Positions 1-6,190 are shown, counted from the first letter of the stretch. The stretch: DNA of 7,566 bases from an uncultured Neisseria sp. (GCA_927911515.1 CAKMQH010000021.1:1-7566); one strand, 5' to 3'. The notes: generated by a model not told the origin, from the letters alone. A program made the numbers and translations.

Positions 1-148
1 TTAAATTTAAATCAGGACAAGGCGACGAAGCCGCAGACAGTACAGATAGTATGGAACCGATTCACTTGGTGCTTTAGCACCTTAGAGAATCGTTCTCTTT
101 GAGCTAAGGCGAGGTAACGCCGTACTGGTTTAAAGTTAATCCACTATA
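1..148. repeat. Correia repeat enclosed element (CREE), long form, left end cut off by window start
   Basis: This neisserial MITE-like element ends at the right with the terminal inverted repeat ending TAATCCACTATA (137-148). It has the characteristic interior: CAGGACAAGGCGACGAAGCC near the left, the GGTGCTTTAGCACC hairpin near 69-82, and the GAGGTAACGCCGTACTGG block near the right. The left inverted repeat begins at its inner part (TTAAATTTAAATCAGG), so about 10 bases of TATAGTGGA lie outside the window. The middle segment (about 50 bases, including AGAATCGTTCTCTTTGAGC) is absent from the second copy at 5474-5580, so this is the ~155-bp class. Established knowledge: these elements can carry promoters, be cut by RNase III when transcribed, and in the long form bind IHF. 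It lies about 35 bp upstream of bcp and could influence its expression; that is inference. Confidence 0.93.
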
Positions 149-160
149 CATTTCCGTCTT

Positions 161-172
161 AGGTCGTCTGAA
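161..172 (+). repeat. DNA uptake sequence (DUS), solitary, in the bcp leader
   Basis: Perfect AGGTCGTCTGAA, located between the Correia element end (148) and the bcp ribosome binding site AAAGGA (171-176), 10 bases before the ATG. A single copy here cannot form the usual terminator hairpin, so its role is presumably species-specific DNA uptake through ComP recognition. Confidence 0.9.
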
Positions 173-182
173 AGGATACATC

Positions 183-620
183 ATGACCCAATACCGATTC
201 ACTTTACCCTCAAGCAGTGGCAACGACTTTGACTCCGCCGAACATTTGCCGCTGATTGTCTATTTCTACCCCAAAGACAGCACGCCCGGCTGCACCACCG
301 AAGGCTTGGATTTCAACGCTCGTTTGCCGCAATTTAAAGAACTCGGTTATACCGTCGTCGGTATCTCGCGCGACGGTGTGAAATCGCATCAGAATTTTTG
401 CGTCAAACAAGGCTTCAATTTTGAATTGTTGAGCGACAAAGACGAAACCGTGTGTAAAATGTTTGACGTAATCAAGCTGAAAAAGCTGTACGGCAAAGAG
501 TCTTTGGGCATTGAACGCAGCACCTTCGTATTGGACGCAAACGGCGAAATCATCCATGAATGGCGCAAAGTCAAAGTCGCCGGACACGCGCAGGAAGTAT
601 TGGAAACGCTGTCCCGATAA
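183..620 (+). CDS. bcp: Peroxiredoxin, BCP/PrxQ family (thioredoxin-dependent thiol peroxidase)
   Basis: 145-residue cytoplasmic peroxiredoxin that reduces hydrogen and organic peroxides. The family signature is clear: the strand LIVYFYPKD (24-32), then STPGCTTE with the peroxidatic cysteine C37, TVVGISRD in the central sheet, and ERSTFVLDANGEI near the C-terminus. E. coli Bcp has a resolving cysteine five residues after the peroxidatic one. Here that position is not cysteine (PGCTTEGLDF), so the enzyme is either 1-Cys or uses one of the later cysteines (NFCVKQ, TVCKMF); that is inference. The ATG at 183 has a good Shine-Dalgarno sequence (AAGGA, 6-7 bases upstream), and the length suits this compact Neisseria form. 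It is a single-gene unit between the Correia element and a DUS-hairpin terminator. No frameshift or odd composition. Confidence 0.93.
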   Translation: MTQYRFTLPSSSGNDFDSAEHLPLIVYFYPKDSTPGCTTEGLDFNARLPQFKELGYTVVGISRDGVKSHQNFCVKQGFNFELLSDKDETVCKMFDVIKLKKLYGKESLGIERSTFVLDANGEIIHEWRKVKVAGHAQEVLETLSR

Positions 621-634
621 ACCGATAATGCAGC

Positions 635-702
635 AAAAGGTCGTCTGAAAACGAACATGGCGGGTTCTGACCAAGCAGGTTTTCATTTTCAGACGACCTT
701 TT
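635..702 (+). terminator. DUS-pair hairpin terminator after bcp
   Basis: An inverted pair of DUS (638-649 forward, 688-699 reverse) extended by A/T gives two perfectly complementary 17-base arms, 635-651 and 686-702, ending in four T. The loop is unusually long for this family (about 34 bases, against 7-12 in the other three hairpins here). Inverted DUS pairs downstream of genes are established neisserial terminators. This one lies 15 bases after the bcp stop. Confidence 0.8.
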
Positions 703-803
703 ATAATGGACATCAATCAGGGCAGGGGTGCTTGTCCTGATTCATATTCGATCTACGATATAGCCAAATTACTTTATTTTCGATACGCAACTTGCCGGTT
801 GTC

Positions 804-842
804 GTCATTCCTGTTCTCGCGTAGGCGGGGGGCGGGAATGAC
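804..842. repeat. dRS3-like palindromic repeat in the bcp-xerD gap
   Basis: GTCATTCC (804-811) and GGAATGAC (835-842) are perfect inverted arms around a GC-rich centre containing GCGTAGGCGGGGGGCGGG. This resembles the neisserial dRS3 family (ATTCCC-N8-GGGAAT) but is imperfect and has a longer centre. The flanking 703-803 and 843-916 hold no gene. I see no convincing xerD promoter there. Confidence 0.55.
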
Positions 843-916
843 GGAATCTGATGACTGCCGGATTTAAAGTTAAGTATGTTTGCGATACATCATCTTCGGA
901 CTGCCCATAAAACCCC

Positions 917-1792
917 ATGACCGACGAACTCATAGACAAACTGCTCGAATCCCTGTGGCTGCAAGACCGTCTCAGCCACAACACCCTGCAAGGCTACCGC
1001 CGCGATTTGGAAAAAATCGCCGCGCGCTTGGAAGAGGGCGGGCATACTTGGCTGGATGCCGAAGCCGCCGATTTGGCGGACGCCGTCTATGCGGCAGACG
1101 AAAAACACAGCTCGCAGGCGCGTGCCTTGTCCGCCTGCAAACGCCTATACGCCTGGCTGGAAGAGACCGAGCGTCGGACGGACAACCCGACCCGTTTTCT
1201 CAAAGCCCCGAAACAGACGCAAAAACTGCCGACCCTGATTACCGAAGCGCAAATCGAAAAACTGCTTGCCGCACCCGATACCGAAACGCCGCACGGCCTG
1301 CGCGACAAAGCCCTGCTCGAAGTCATGTACGCCACAGGTTTGCGCGTAACCGAAGCCGTCAAGCTCCAGCTGGGCGATCTCGATCTCAACCGCGGCTGCA
1401 TCCGCACCATAGGCAAAGGCGACAAACTGCGTATCGTGCCTATGGGCGAAGAAGCCGTTTACTGGGTCGAACGCTATTGCACCGAATCGCGGCCGCTGTT
1501 GCTCAAAAACAAAATCTGCGACGAAGTTTTTGTCAGCCAAAAACGCAGCGGCATCTCCCGCCAACTCGCGTGGATGATTGTCAAAAACTACGCCGAAACC
1601 GCCGGCATCACCTCCCTCAGCCCGCACGGCCTGCGCCACGCCTTCGCCACCCACCTCGTCAACCACGGCGTCGATTTGCGTGCCGTACAGCTCATGCTCG
1701 GACACGCCAACATCAACACCACCCAAATCTACACCCACGTCGCCAACATCCGCCTGAAAAACATCGTCGACGAACACCATTCGCGAAACTAA
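917..1792 (+). CDS. xerD: Tyrosine recombinase XerD
   Basis: 291-residue site-specific recombinase that, with XerC and FtsK, resolves chromosome dimers at dif. The N-terminal SAM-like DNA-binding domain covers about 1-95 (TLQGYRRDL, ARALSACKRLYAWL). The catalytic domain covers about 106-291 and has the full active-site set: R143 (ATGLRVTEA), K167 (IGKGDK), H237 and R240 (SPHGLRHAFATHL), H263 (LGHANI) and nucleophile Y272 (TTQIYTHV). These are offset from the E. coli XerD residues by a constant 5 then 7. The C-terminus EHHSRN favours XerD over XerC. An in-frame TAA at 908-910 and no GTG or TTG after it make ATG 917 the only sensible start, although no clear Shine-Dalgarno sequence is visible. 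The gene is complete, lies alone, and converges on clpA. Not a phage integrase by length, architecture or context. Confidence 0.93.
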   Translation: MTDELIDKLLESLWLQDRLSHNTLQGYRRDLEKIAARLEEGGHTWLDAEAADLADAVYAADEKHSSQARALSACKRLYAWLEETERRTDNPTRFLKAPKQTQKLPTLITEAQIEKLLAAPDTETPHGLRDKALLEVMYATGLRVTEAVKLQLGDLDLNRGCIRTIGKGDKLRIVPMGEEAVYWVERYCTESRPLLLKNKICDEVFVSQKRSGISRQLAWMIVKNYAETAGITSLSPHGLRHAFATHLVNHGVDLRAVQLMLGHANINTTQIYTHVANIRLKNIVDEHHSRN

Positions 1793-1805
1793 ACGATTTC
1801 ATTAA

Positions 1806-1850
1806 AAAAGGTCGTCTGAAAACGGAAATTTCGTTTTCAGACGACCTTTT
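1806..1850. terminator. Bidirectional DUS-hairpin terminator between xerD and clpA
   Basis: Perfect 19-base arms 1806-1824 and 1832-1850, built from an inverted DUS pair (1809-1820 and 1836-1847), with a 7-base loop. There is an A-run before the left arm and a T-run at the end of the right arm, so it works from either side. It sits 14 bases after the xerD stop and 12 bases from the clpA stop, and so serves both convergent genes. Confidence 0.9.
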
Positions 1851-1861
1851 GCCTTTATCCG

Positions 1862-4140
1862 TCAAACCGCTGCTGCTTCAGGTTTGGCTTTGTTTTTCTT
1901 GAATTTCAACACGGCTTCTTCTTTTGCCGCATCCCAGTCTATCCGCACGAAGCCGCCGTCGGCGAGTTTGCCGAACAGGAGTTCGTCGGCGAGCGGTTTG
2001 CGGATTTTTTCCTGAATCAGGCGGTGCATCGGGCGGGCGCCCATTTGCGGGTCGAAACCTTTTTCCGCCAGATATTTGCGCAATGCCGGCGTGAATTCGG
2101 CTTCGACTTTTTTGTCGAGGAGCTGGTGTTCGAGCTGGAGCAGGAATTTGTCCACGACTTTGGCGATGACGGGTTCGGACAAGGGCGTAAATGGGATAAT
2201 CGCGTCCAAGCGGTTGCGGAACTCGGGCGTGAAGAGTTTGTTGATCGCCTGCATTTCGTCGCCGCGTTCGCGCTTGGCGGTAAAGCCGAGGCTGGGGCGG
2301 CTGAGGCTTTCCGCACCTGCGTTGGTGGTCATAATCAGGATGACGTTGCGGAAATCGGCGCTCTTGCCATTGTTGTCGGTCAGTTTGCCTGCGTCCATGA
2401 CTTGTAGGAGGACGTTGAAAATGTCGGGGTGAGCTTTTTCGATTTCGTCCAAGAGCAACACGCAATGCGGATGTTTGTTGGCGGCTTCGGTCAAAAGACC
2501 GCCCTGATCGAAGCCGACGTAGCCCGGCGCGCGCCGATGAGGCGTGATACGGCGTGTGGCTCCATGTATTCGGACATGTCGAAGCGTTGCAGCGGTACGC
2601 CCATCGAGTAGGCAAGTTGTTTGGCGACTTCGGTTTTGCGACGCCGCGACGGAGAAGAGGAAGCTGCCTATGGGTTTGTCGGGCAGGGCGAGACCGGAGC
2701 GCGACATTTTGACGGCGGCAACCAGCGCGTCGATGGCGTTTTCCTGACCGTAAACCATGTTTTTCAAATCGCGGCCGAGGAATTGCAGCACTTGTTTGTC
2801 GTCGTTCGACACGGTTTTTTCAGGAATCCGCGCGACTTTGGCGATGACGGTTTCTATTTGCGCTTTGCCGATGACTTTTTTTCTGTTTGGATTTGGGCAA
2901 AATCCGTTGCGCCGCGCCTGCTTCGTCCATCACGTCGATGGCTTTGTCGGGCAGGAAACGCTCGTTGATGTAGCGGGCGGAGAGTTCGGCGGCGGCTTCG
3001 AGTGCGCCTTGCGTGTAGCGGACTTGGTGGAAGCCTTCGAACATCGGCTTCAAGCCGCGCAGGATTTGCACGGTTTCGGCGACGGTGGGTTCGACCACGT
3101 CAATTTTTTGGAAGCGGCGGCTTAAGGCGTGGTCTTTGTCGAAAATGGTGCGGTATTCGTCGTAAGTGGTCGCGCCGATGCAGCGCAGCGAGCCTTTCGC
3201 CAGCGCGGGTTTGAGCAGGTTGACGCGTCCATCGTGCCGCCGCTGGTGCTGCCCGCGCCGATGATGGTGTGGATTTCGTCGATAAACAAAATGGCTTGCG
3301 GGATTTTTTCGAGCTGTTTCAAGACGGATTTGACCCGCGCTTCAAAGTCGCCGCGGTATTTTGTACCCGCCAAAAGCGAACCCATATCCAGCGCGTACAC
3401 TTCCGCTTCTTTGAGCGCGTCGGGAATATCGCCGTTGACGATTTGATGCGCCAAGCCTTCCGCCAGTGCGGTTTTGCCCACGCCTGCTTCGCCGACTAAA
3501 AGCGGATTGTTTTGCGGCGGCGACAGAGGATTTGCACCAGCCGTTCCATTTCGTGTTTTCTGCCGATTAAGGGGTCGATGCGGTCGGCTTTGACTTCGGC
3601 ATTGAGGTTTACAGTGTAGTCCGACAACGAACCGCTTTTTGACTCGACGGGGTCGTCTGAATCATTGTCGGGGTCGTCTGAAAAGCTTTTGTGTTCATCG
3701 TCTTCGGTTGCACCGTGGGCAATGCAACGCAAAACTTCAAAACGCGTAACCGATTGCAGCTTGAGGAAATAAACGGCGTGGCTGTCGGTTTCGCTCATCA
3801 GCGCCACCAAAACGTCCAAAGGCTCGACCAAACCTTTGCCTGCGGATTGGGTATGCACCATCGCCCGCTGGATGACGCGTTGGAAGCCGAGTGTGGGCTG
3901 GGTTTCGACCGTGTCTAAAAGGTGGTCGGGAATCTGTGGGGTATTTTCGGCAACGCTGGCGGAGAGTTGTTCGGACACCACTTTTAAATCCGCGCCGCAG
4001 AGCTTGAGGACGTTGGGGATGGAGGCATCTTCTTCGATTAACACCAAAAGCAGATGCTCGAGGCTGATAAATTCATAATGAGCTTTACGCGCCTCGCGGT
4101 AAAGCTGCTGCAAAATCTGTTCCAATTCGGGTGAAAGCAT
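1862..4140 (-). CDS. clpA: ATP-dependent Clp protease ATP-binding subunit ClpA (read broken by five indels)
   Basis: Hexameric AAA+ unfoldase that feeds substrates to ClpP. It starts at ATG 4138-4140 (MLSPELEQ, SD GGAG at 4148-4151) and stops at 1862-1864. Visible in order: ClpA N-domain (EFISLEHLLLVLIEED); an acidic linker with two SDDP units; D1 with GEAGVGKT (217-224) and FIDEIH (286-291); FLPDKAID; D2 with APPGYVGFDQGG, LLLDEIEKAH and FTPEFRNRLD; and SLGF at 619-622, in place of the E. coli IGL ClpP-docking loop. The frame breaks at 3510-3513 (one base short in an A run), ~3219-3223 (one short), 2876-2882 (one extra in an A run), 2637-2651 (about five short, destroying the D2 Walker A) and ~2527-2532 (one short). 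The corrections sum to +7 bases, giving exactly 762 codons (761 aa; E. coli 758). Residues on both sides of each break remain highly conserved, so sequencing error is favoured over a pseudogene. It is the second gene after clpS. Confidence 0.93.
2637..2651 (-). other. Garbled D2 Walker A segment of clpA
   Basis: After FLFS the gene should encode GPTGVGKT (18 bases before AAAACC), but only 13 GC-rich bases are present. No reading frame yields the P-loop. The correct frame resumes as TEVAKQLAYSMGVPLQRF until ~2530, where another single missing base restores the original frame at PGYVGFDQGG. Without correction, 37-40 residues including the D2 P-loop are lost. Confidence 0.75.
3650..3682 (+). repeat. 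Tandem pair of near-perfect DUS inside clpA
   Basis: GGGTCGTCTGAA occurs at 3650-3661 and again at 3671-3682, both 11 of 12 matches (G for the first A), spaced 21 bases apart, i.e. seven codons. Read on the clpA strand they encode the repeated SDDP of the acidic linker (DDPDNDSDDPVES) between the N-domain and D1, a flexible stretch that tolerates such insertions. Confidence 0.85.
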
Positions 4141-4141
4141 A

Positions 4142-4454
4142 TTAAATCTCCTCGACAATACATTGCAGCGGATGCCCTTCGGCTTTTGCCCGCTGCATGA
4201 CTTGTTGTTGTTTGGTTTGGGCGATGTCCCGTGTGTAAGTGCCGCACAAGCCTTTGCCTTCGTGATGAACCAAGAGCATTACCGCCACCGCCTGCTCCTG
4301 TCCGAGCATAAAGATTTCGGTTAGGATTTTCGACGACAAATTCCATCGTGGTGTAATCGTCGTTCAGCAAAAATACGCCGTAACGTTTCGGCGGGGCGGT
4401 TTTTTGGTCGCTTAAAAGTGTATCGGATTCGTGATGTGTGTTTGGGTTGTTCAT
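4142..4454 (-). CDS. clpS: ATP-dependent Clp protease adaptor ClpS (single-base frameshift)
   Basis: Small cytoplasmic adaptor that binds proteins with N-degrons and hands them to the ClpA N-domain. It starts at ATG 4452-4454 (MNNPNTHHES) and stops at TAA 4142-4144, one base from the clpA start codon: a tight operon in the conserved clpS-clpA order. After repair it has 103 residues: a disordered N-terminus (1-23), then YGVFLLNDDYTTMEFVVEIL with the N-degron pocket residues N31, D32, D33 and M37, H63/H64 in LLVHHEGKG, and YTRDIAQTKQQQV. The frame breaks after VVE because a T-run at 4327-4330 (AAAA on the coding strand) has one base too many. The remaining residues are all present in the next frame, so the lesion looks like a homopolymer error. 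Confidence 0.92.
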
Positions 4455-4486
4455 AAATATTTATGGCTTTATGGAAGAGGGGTTGT

Positions 4487-4498
4487 TTCAGACGACCT
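4487..4498 (-). repeat. DUS, solitary, in the clpS leader
   Basis: Perfect AGGTCGTCTGAA on the minus strand, 33 bases upstream of the clpS ATG and without an inverted partner. Confidence 0.88.
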
Positions 4499-4537
4499 TG
4501 CTAAAGATTTAATACCTAATAAATTATAAATATAGTG

Positions 4538-4543
4538 ATTATA
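4538..4543 (-). promoter_or_regulatory. Possible -10 box for clpSA
   Basis: A perfect TATAAT on the minus strand about 85 bases upstream of the clpS ATG, in very AT-rich DNA. A second TATAAT lies at 4523-4528. No good -35 hexamer is found at 16-18 bases from either, so the assignment is tentative. Confidence 0.3.
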
Positions 4544-4766
4544 GAGTTTGATTTCAATTTCTGTTGTATTTTGGTCTGTTTCCGCCATTTTCGCACTTTT
4601 TCCCTTATATGGCTTGACGTTTTGACTTAACAAATGTAAAAAGACGGTTAAGCAGAAGCCGGCACTCGACCAAGTATATAAAGCTAGGGAGAAACGCTGA
4701 ACGTTTAAGTTTGCTGTATGCCTTATTTTGCTGATTTTGTTAATTTTTAAGTATAGGAAGTTTCTA

Positions 4767-4970
4767 ATGGCAACCGGTATCGTAAAATGGTTTAACGACG
4801 CTAAAGGTTTTGGTTTCATCACTCCTGATGAAGGTGGCGAAGATCTGTTCGCTCACTTCTCAGCGATCAACATGGATGGTTTCAAAACCCTGAAAGAAGG
4901 TCAACGCGTATCTTTCGACGTAACCACCGGCCCTAAAGGCAAACAAGCTGCTAACATTCAGGCTGCTTAA
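4767..4970 (+). CDS. csp: Cold-shock domain protein (CspA family)
   Basis: 67-residue single cold-shock domain, the normal length for the family. It binds single-stranded RNA/DNA and acts as an RNA chaperone. Both nucleic-acid motifs are present: RNP1 in KWFNDAKGFGFITP (7-20) and RNP2 in DLFAHFSAI (26-34, the usual V-F-V-H as L-F-A-H). TLKEGQRVSFDV follows, then the C-terminal GPKGKQAANI. ATG 4767 is chosen over the in-frame upstream ATG at 4728 because it has an AGGAAG Shine-Dalgarno sequence 6 bases upstream and gives the canonical MATGIVKWFN start. Codons are A/T-richer and more biased than in neighbouring genes, as expected for a highly expressed protein. The gene is divergent from clpS and ends at a strong terminator. 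The exact csp paralogue cannot be told from sequence alone. Confidence 0.94.
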   Translation: MATGIVKWFNDAKGFGFITPDEGGEDLFAHFSAINMDGFKTLKEGQRVSFDVTTGPKGKQAANIQAA

Positions 4971-4998
4971 TTAAATGCACGGCTTATGCCGTAGAATG

Positions 4999-5030
4999 AT
5001 GGCGGGATTGATTCCCCGCCATTTTTTATT
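4999..5030 (+). terminator. Rho-independent terminator of the cold-shock gene
   Basis: Arms ATGGCGGG (4999-5006) and CCCGCCAT (5015-5022) with an 8-base loop, followed by a run of six T and then ATT. It is a standard intrinsic terminator without DUS, 28 bases after the csp stop. The next gene begins 22 bases downstream. Confidence 0.85.
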
Positions 5031-5052
5031 GTCTATAAGAAACGGAACCCCT

Positions 5053-5286
5053 ATGGCAGAAGATAAACAAAACGCCGCCTACGAAAACGCCCTGCGGCAG
5101 CTGGACGAACTCATCGCGCATCTGCGCAGCAGCGGGGAAGTGAGCTGCGCTGTGGCGGAACAAGAAGACCTGATGTTGATACGGCTTGCCGATTTGAAAA
5201 TCGATTTGAGACCGAATGATGAAAAGGCGATAGCGGATATCGACCGGTTTTACCGCCGCCATTTAGGGGATGGCAAGTTGGGTTGA
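5053..5286 (+). CDS. Small hypothetical protein, 77 aa
   Basis: I do not recognise this gene. Starting at ATG 5053 it encodes MAEDKQNAAYENALRQLDEL followed by a charged, mostly helical sequence (IAHLRSSGEV, LADLKIDLRPNDEKAIADID) ending FYRRHLGDGKLG. There is no signal peptide, membrane segment or metal motif, and one cysteine (SCAVAEQ). A weak Shine-Dalgarno sequence (CGGAA) lies 5 bases upstream. Starts further upstream would read through the csp terminator and are rejected. Codon choice and GC content match the housekeeping neighbours, supporting a real gene. The N-terminal helix faintly recalls XseB, but the XseB core is absent. It lies just after the csp terminator, so it needs read-through or its own promoter. 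Confidence 0.65.
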   Translation: MAEDKQNAAYENALRQLDELIAHLRSSGEVSCAVAEQEDLMLIRLADLKIDLRPNDEKAIADIDRFYRRHLGDGKLG

Positions 5287-5308
5287 ATGGTTTGGAATTG
5301 CGCTAATC

Positions 5309-5320
5309 AGGTCGTCTGAA
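5309..5320 (+). repeat. DUS, solitary
   Basis: Perfect AGGTCGTCTGAA 22 bases after the stop of the small hypothetical gene, with no inverted partner nearby. Confidence 0.88.
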
Positions 5321-5452
5321 AACGCTATTTCGCCCTTGCCTGTTTTTTGGGCAGTATTATTTTTTCTTTTAATATCAAACGTTAATCCGATATATCCACA
5401 ACTGGATTCACATAAAGCAAGGATAACTATATTTTTGCTTCATCATGCTTCG

Positions 5453-5464
5453 GGGTCGTCTGAA
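5453..5464 (+). repeat. DUS variant (11 of 12), solitary
   Basis: GGGTCGTCTGAA, ending 9 bases before the Correia element. It has the same first-base G as the two copies inside clpA and retains the 10-base core GTCGTCTGAA. Confidence 0.82.
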
Positions 5465-5473
5465 AATCCGTTC

Positions 5474-5580
5474 TATAGTGGATTAAATTTAAACCAGTAC
5501 GGCGTTACCTCGCCTTGCCGTACTATTTGTACTGTCTGCGGCTTCGTCGCCTTGTCCTGATTTAAATTTAGTCCACTATA
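5474..5580. repeat. Correia repeat enclosed element (CREE), complete short form
   Basis: 107 bp bounded by TATAGTGGATTAAATTTAAA at the left and TTTAAATTTAGTCCACTATA at the right, an inverted repeat with one visible mismatch. The interior CAGTACGGCGTTACCTCGCC then CTGCGGCTTCGTCGCCTTGT is the Correia core. It lacks the ~50-base middle block of the copy at 1-148 and is in the opposite orientation to that copy. Its terminal repeats can pair into a long stem if transcribed, a known RNase III target. Confidence 0.95.
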
Positions 5581-5590
5581 CTTGCCTGCG

Positions 5591-5634
5591 AAAAGGTCGT
5601 CTGAAACCTGATTTCAAGTTTCAGACGACCTTTT
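5591..5634. terminator. DUS-hairpin terminator downstream of the hydrolase-like gene
   Basis: 17-base perfect arms 5591-5607 and 5618-5634 containing DUS at 5594-5605 and 5620-5631, with a 10-base loop and A/T runs at both outer ends. It lies 25 bases past the minus-strand stop at 5660 and probably ends the xth operon. It is also oriented to stop plus-strand transcripts coming through the Correia element. Confidence 0.87.
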
Positions 5635-5659
5635 CTGTTTATTGCTGCAAGCGTTTTGC

Positions 5660-6190
5660 TCAACTCAACAGCATTTCCTGCATCAGCTTCATGCCCCATT
5701 GCCAGCCGCCGAGTGCACCGTTGAGCGTGCCGGAATGTGGCGACAGGAGGAGGCGGGCGTTCCACAGGTTTGCCCGTTCTTCCGCCCAGTTGCGCGGTGT
5801 GCCGTTTTGTTCGGCGATTACAAGCGCGGTGCGGCAGGGGCAACGGACGCGCTGGAAGGTGTGTATTTCATCGTCGGGGAAGGCTTCTGGACGCGGCGAA
5901 ACGAGGATGATGTTGACGATTTTTTTCTGCGTCAGGATGTCGGTTTGGTAGAGCCACGCCAGAAAAGCGGATACGCCTGCGCCGTATGCGACGACAGCGA
6001 TGTGTTCGCCGCTGATGCCTTCAAACGCTGTTTGAATATTTGCCTGCCATTGGGCGATGCTTTGATTGGCGGAAGCGGCGGCGGTTTGGACGACGGGATA
6101 GCTGACCTCCCAGCGGTCTATCCACATTTCCGCTTCGTCCGCGTCGCGTATCAAGAAAAGCGTCAGGTCTTCGAGTTCGAAAGTTCGCAT
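5660..6190 (-). CDS. RBBP9/YdeN-like alpha/beta-hydrolase-fold protein, catalytic residues apparently lost
   Basis: 176 residues, no signal peptide. The layout follows the RBBP9/YdeN (DUF1234-like) hydrolases: a tryptophan-containing start (MWIDRWE), SIAQWQANIQTAF, a strand plus elbow IAVVAYGAGVSAFLAWL (64-80), the strand VNIILVSPRP (92-101), a second sheet strand TALVIAEQNGTP (121-132), and the family's C-terminal signature as SGTLNGALGGWQWG (153-166). In active members the elbow is typically AHSLG, followed by an acidic residue after the late strand and GHxN near the end. Here these read AYGAG, EQNG and GTLN, so Ser, Asp and His all seem replaced; this is my alignment by eye. The reading frame is intact, arguing for a maintained non-catalytic role or a diverged site. 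It is the last gene of the xth operon, 10 bases after the membrane protein gene. Its ATG follows a DUS directly. Confidence 0.72.
   Translation of the reverse strand: MRTFELEDLTLFLIRDADEAEMWIDRWEVSYPVVQTAAASANQSIAQWQANIQTAFEGISGEHIAVVAYGAGVSAFLAWLYQTDILTQKKIVNIILVSPRPEAFPDDEIHTFQRVRCPCRTALVIAEQNGTPRNWAEERANLWNARLLLSPHSGTLNGALGGWQWGMKLMQEMLLS

Larger units (their letters stand above)
4455..4766. other. 312-bp divergent intergenic region between clpS and the cold-shock gene
   Basis: No gene is visible. It holds a solitary reverse-strand DUS at 4487-4498, an AT-rich stretch about 4500-4560 that probably contains the clpS promoter, and the leader of the cold-shock gene. On the plus strand there are TTGAC-type hexamers at 4614 and 4622 and a TATATA at 4675-4680, but none forms a well-spaced promoter pair, so I do not assign one for the csp gene. 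Confidence 0.5.
5287..5659. other. 373-bp gene-free stretch with repeats
   Basis: No credible coding sequence. It contains two solitary DUS (5309-5320 and 5453-5464), an AT-rich unassigned part (about 5325-5450), a complete short Correia element (5474-5580) and a DUS-hairpin terminator (5591-5634) for the minus-strand hydrolase gene. No terminator for the small gene ending at 5286 is evident before the Correia element. Confidence 0.7.

Noticed and set aside
210..716. Minus-strand frames opposite bcp
   Set aside because: Shadows of bcp; the longest starts inside the DUS terminator region.
880..1902. Long plus-strand open frame (340 codons) overlapping xerD
   Set aside because: Rich in Arg, Pro, His and Ala and in the shifted frame of a strongly supported xerD; a GC-rich shadow, as is the antisense frame 1145-1780.
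1862..4454. Treating clpS/clpA as true pseudogenes
   Set aside because: All protein blocks are preserved and indels sum to exact family lengths; error is simpler, so they are listed as genes with lesions.
5053..5286. Exonuclease VII small subunit (XseB)
   Set aside because: Only a loose similarity of the first helix and length; the conserved XseB core with its E-x-G and C-terminal leucine pattern is not seen.
5370..5400. Third, decayed Correia end (GTTAATCCGATATA resembles GTTAATCCACTATA)
   Set aside because: Only about a dozen bases match and no Correia core adjoins it; chance similarity in AT-rich DNA is likely.
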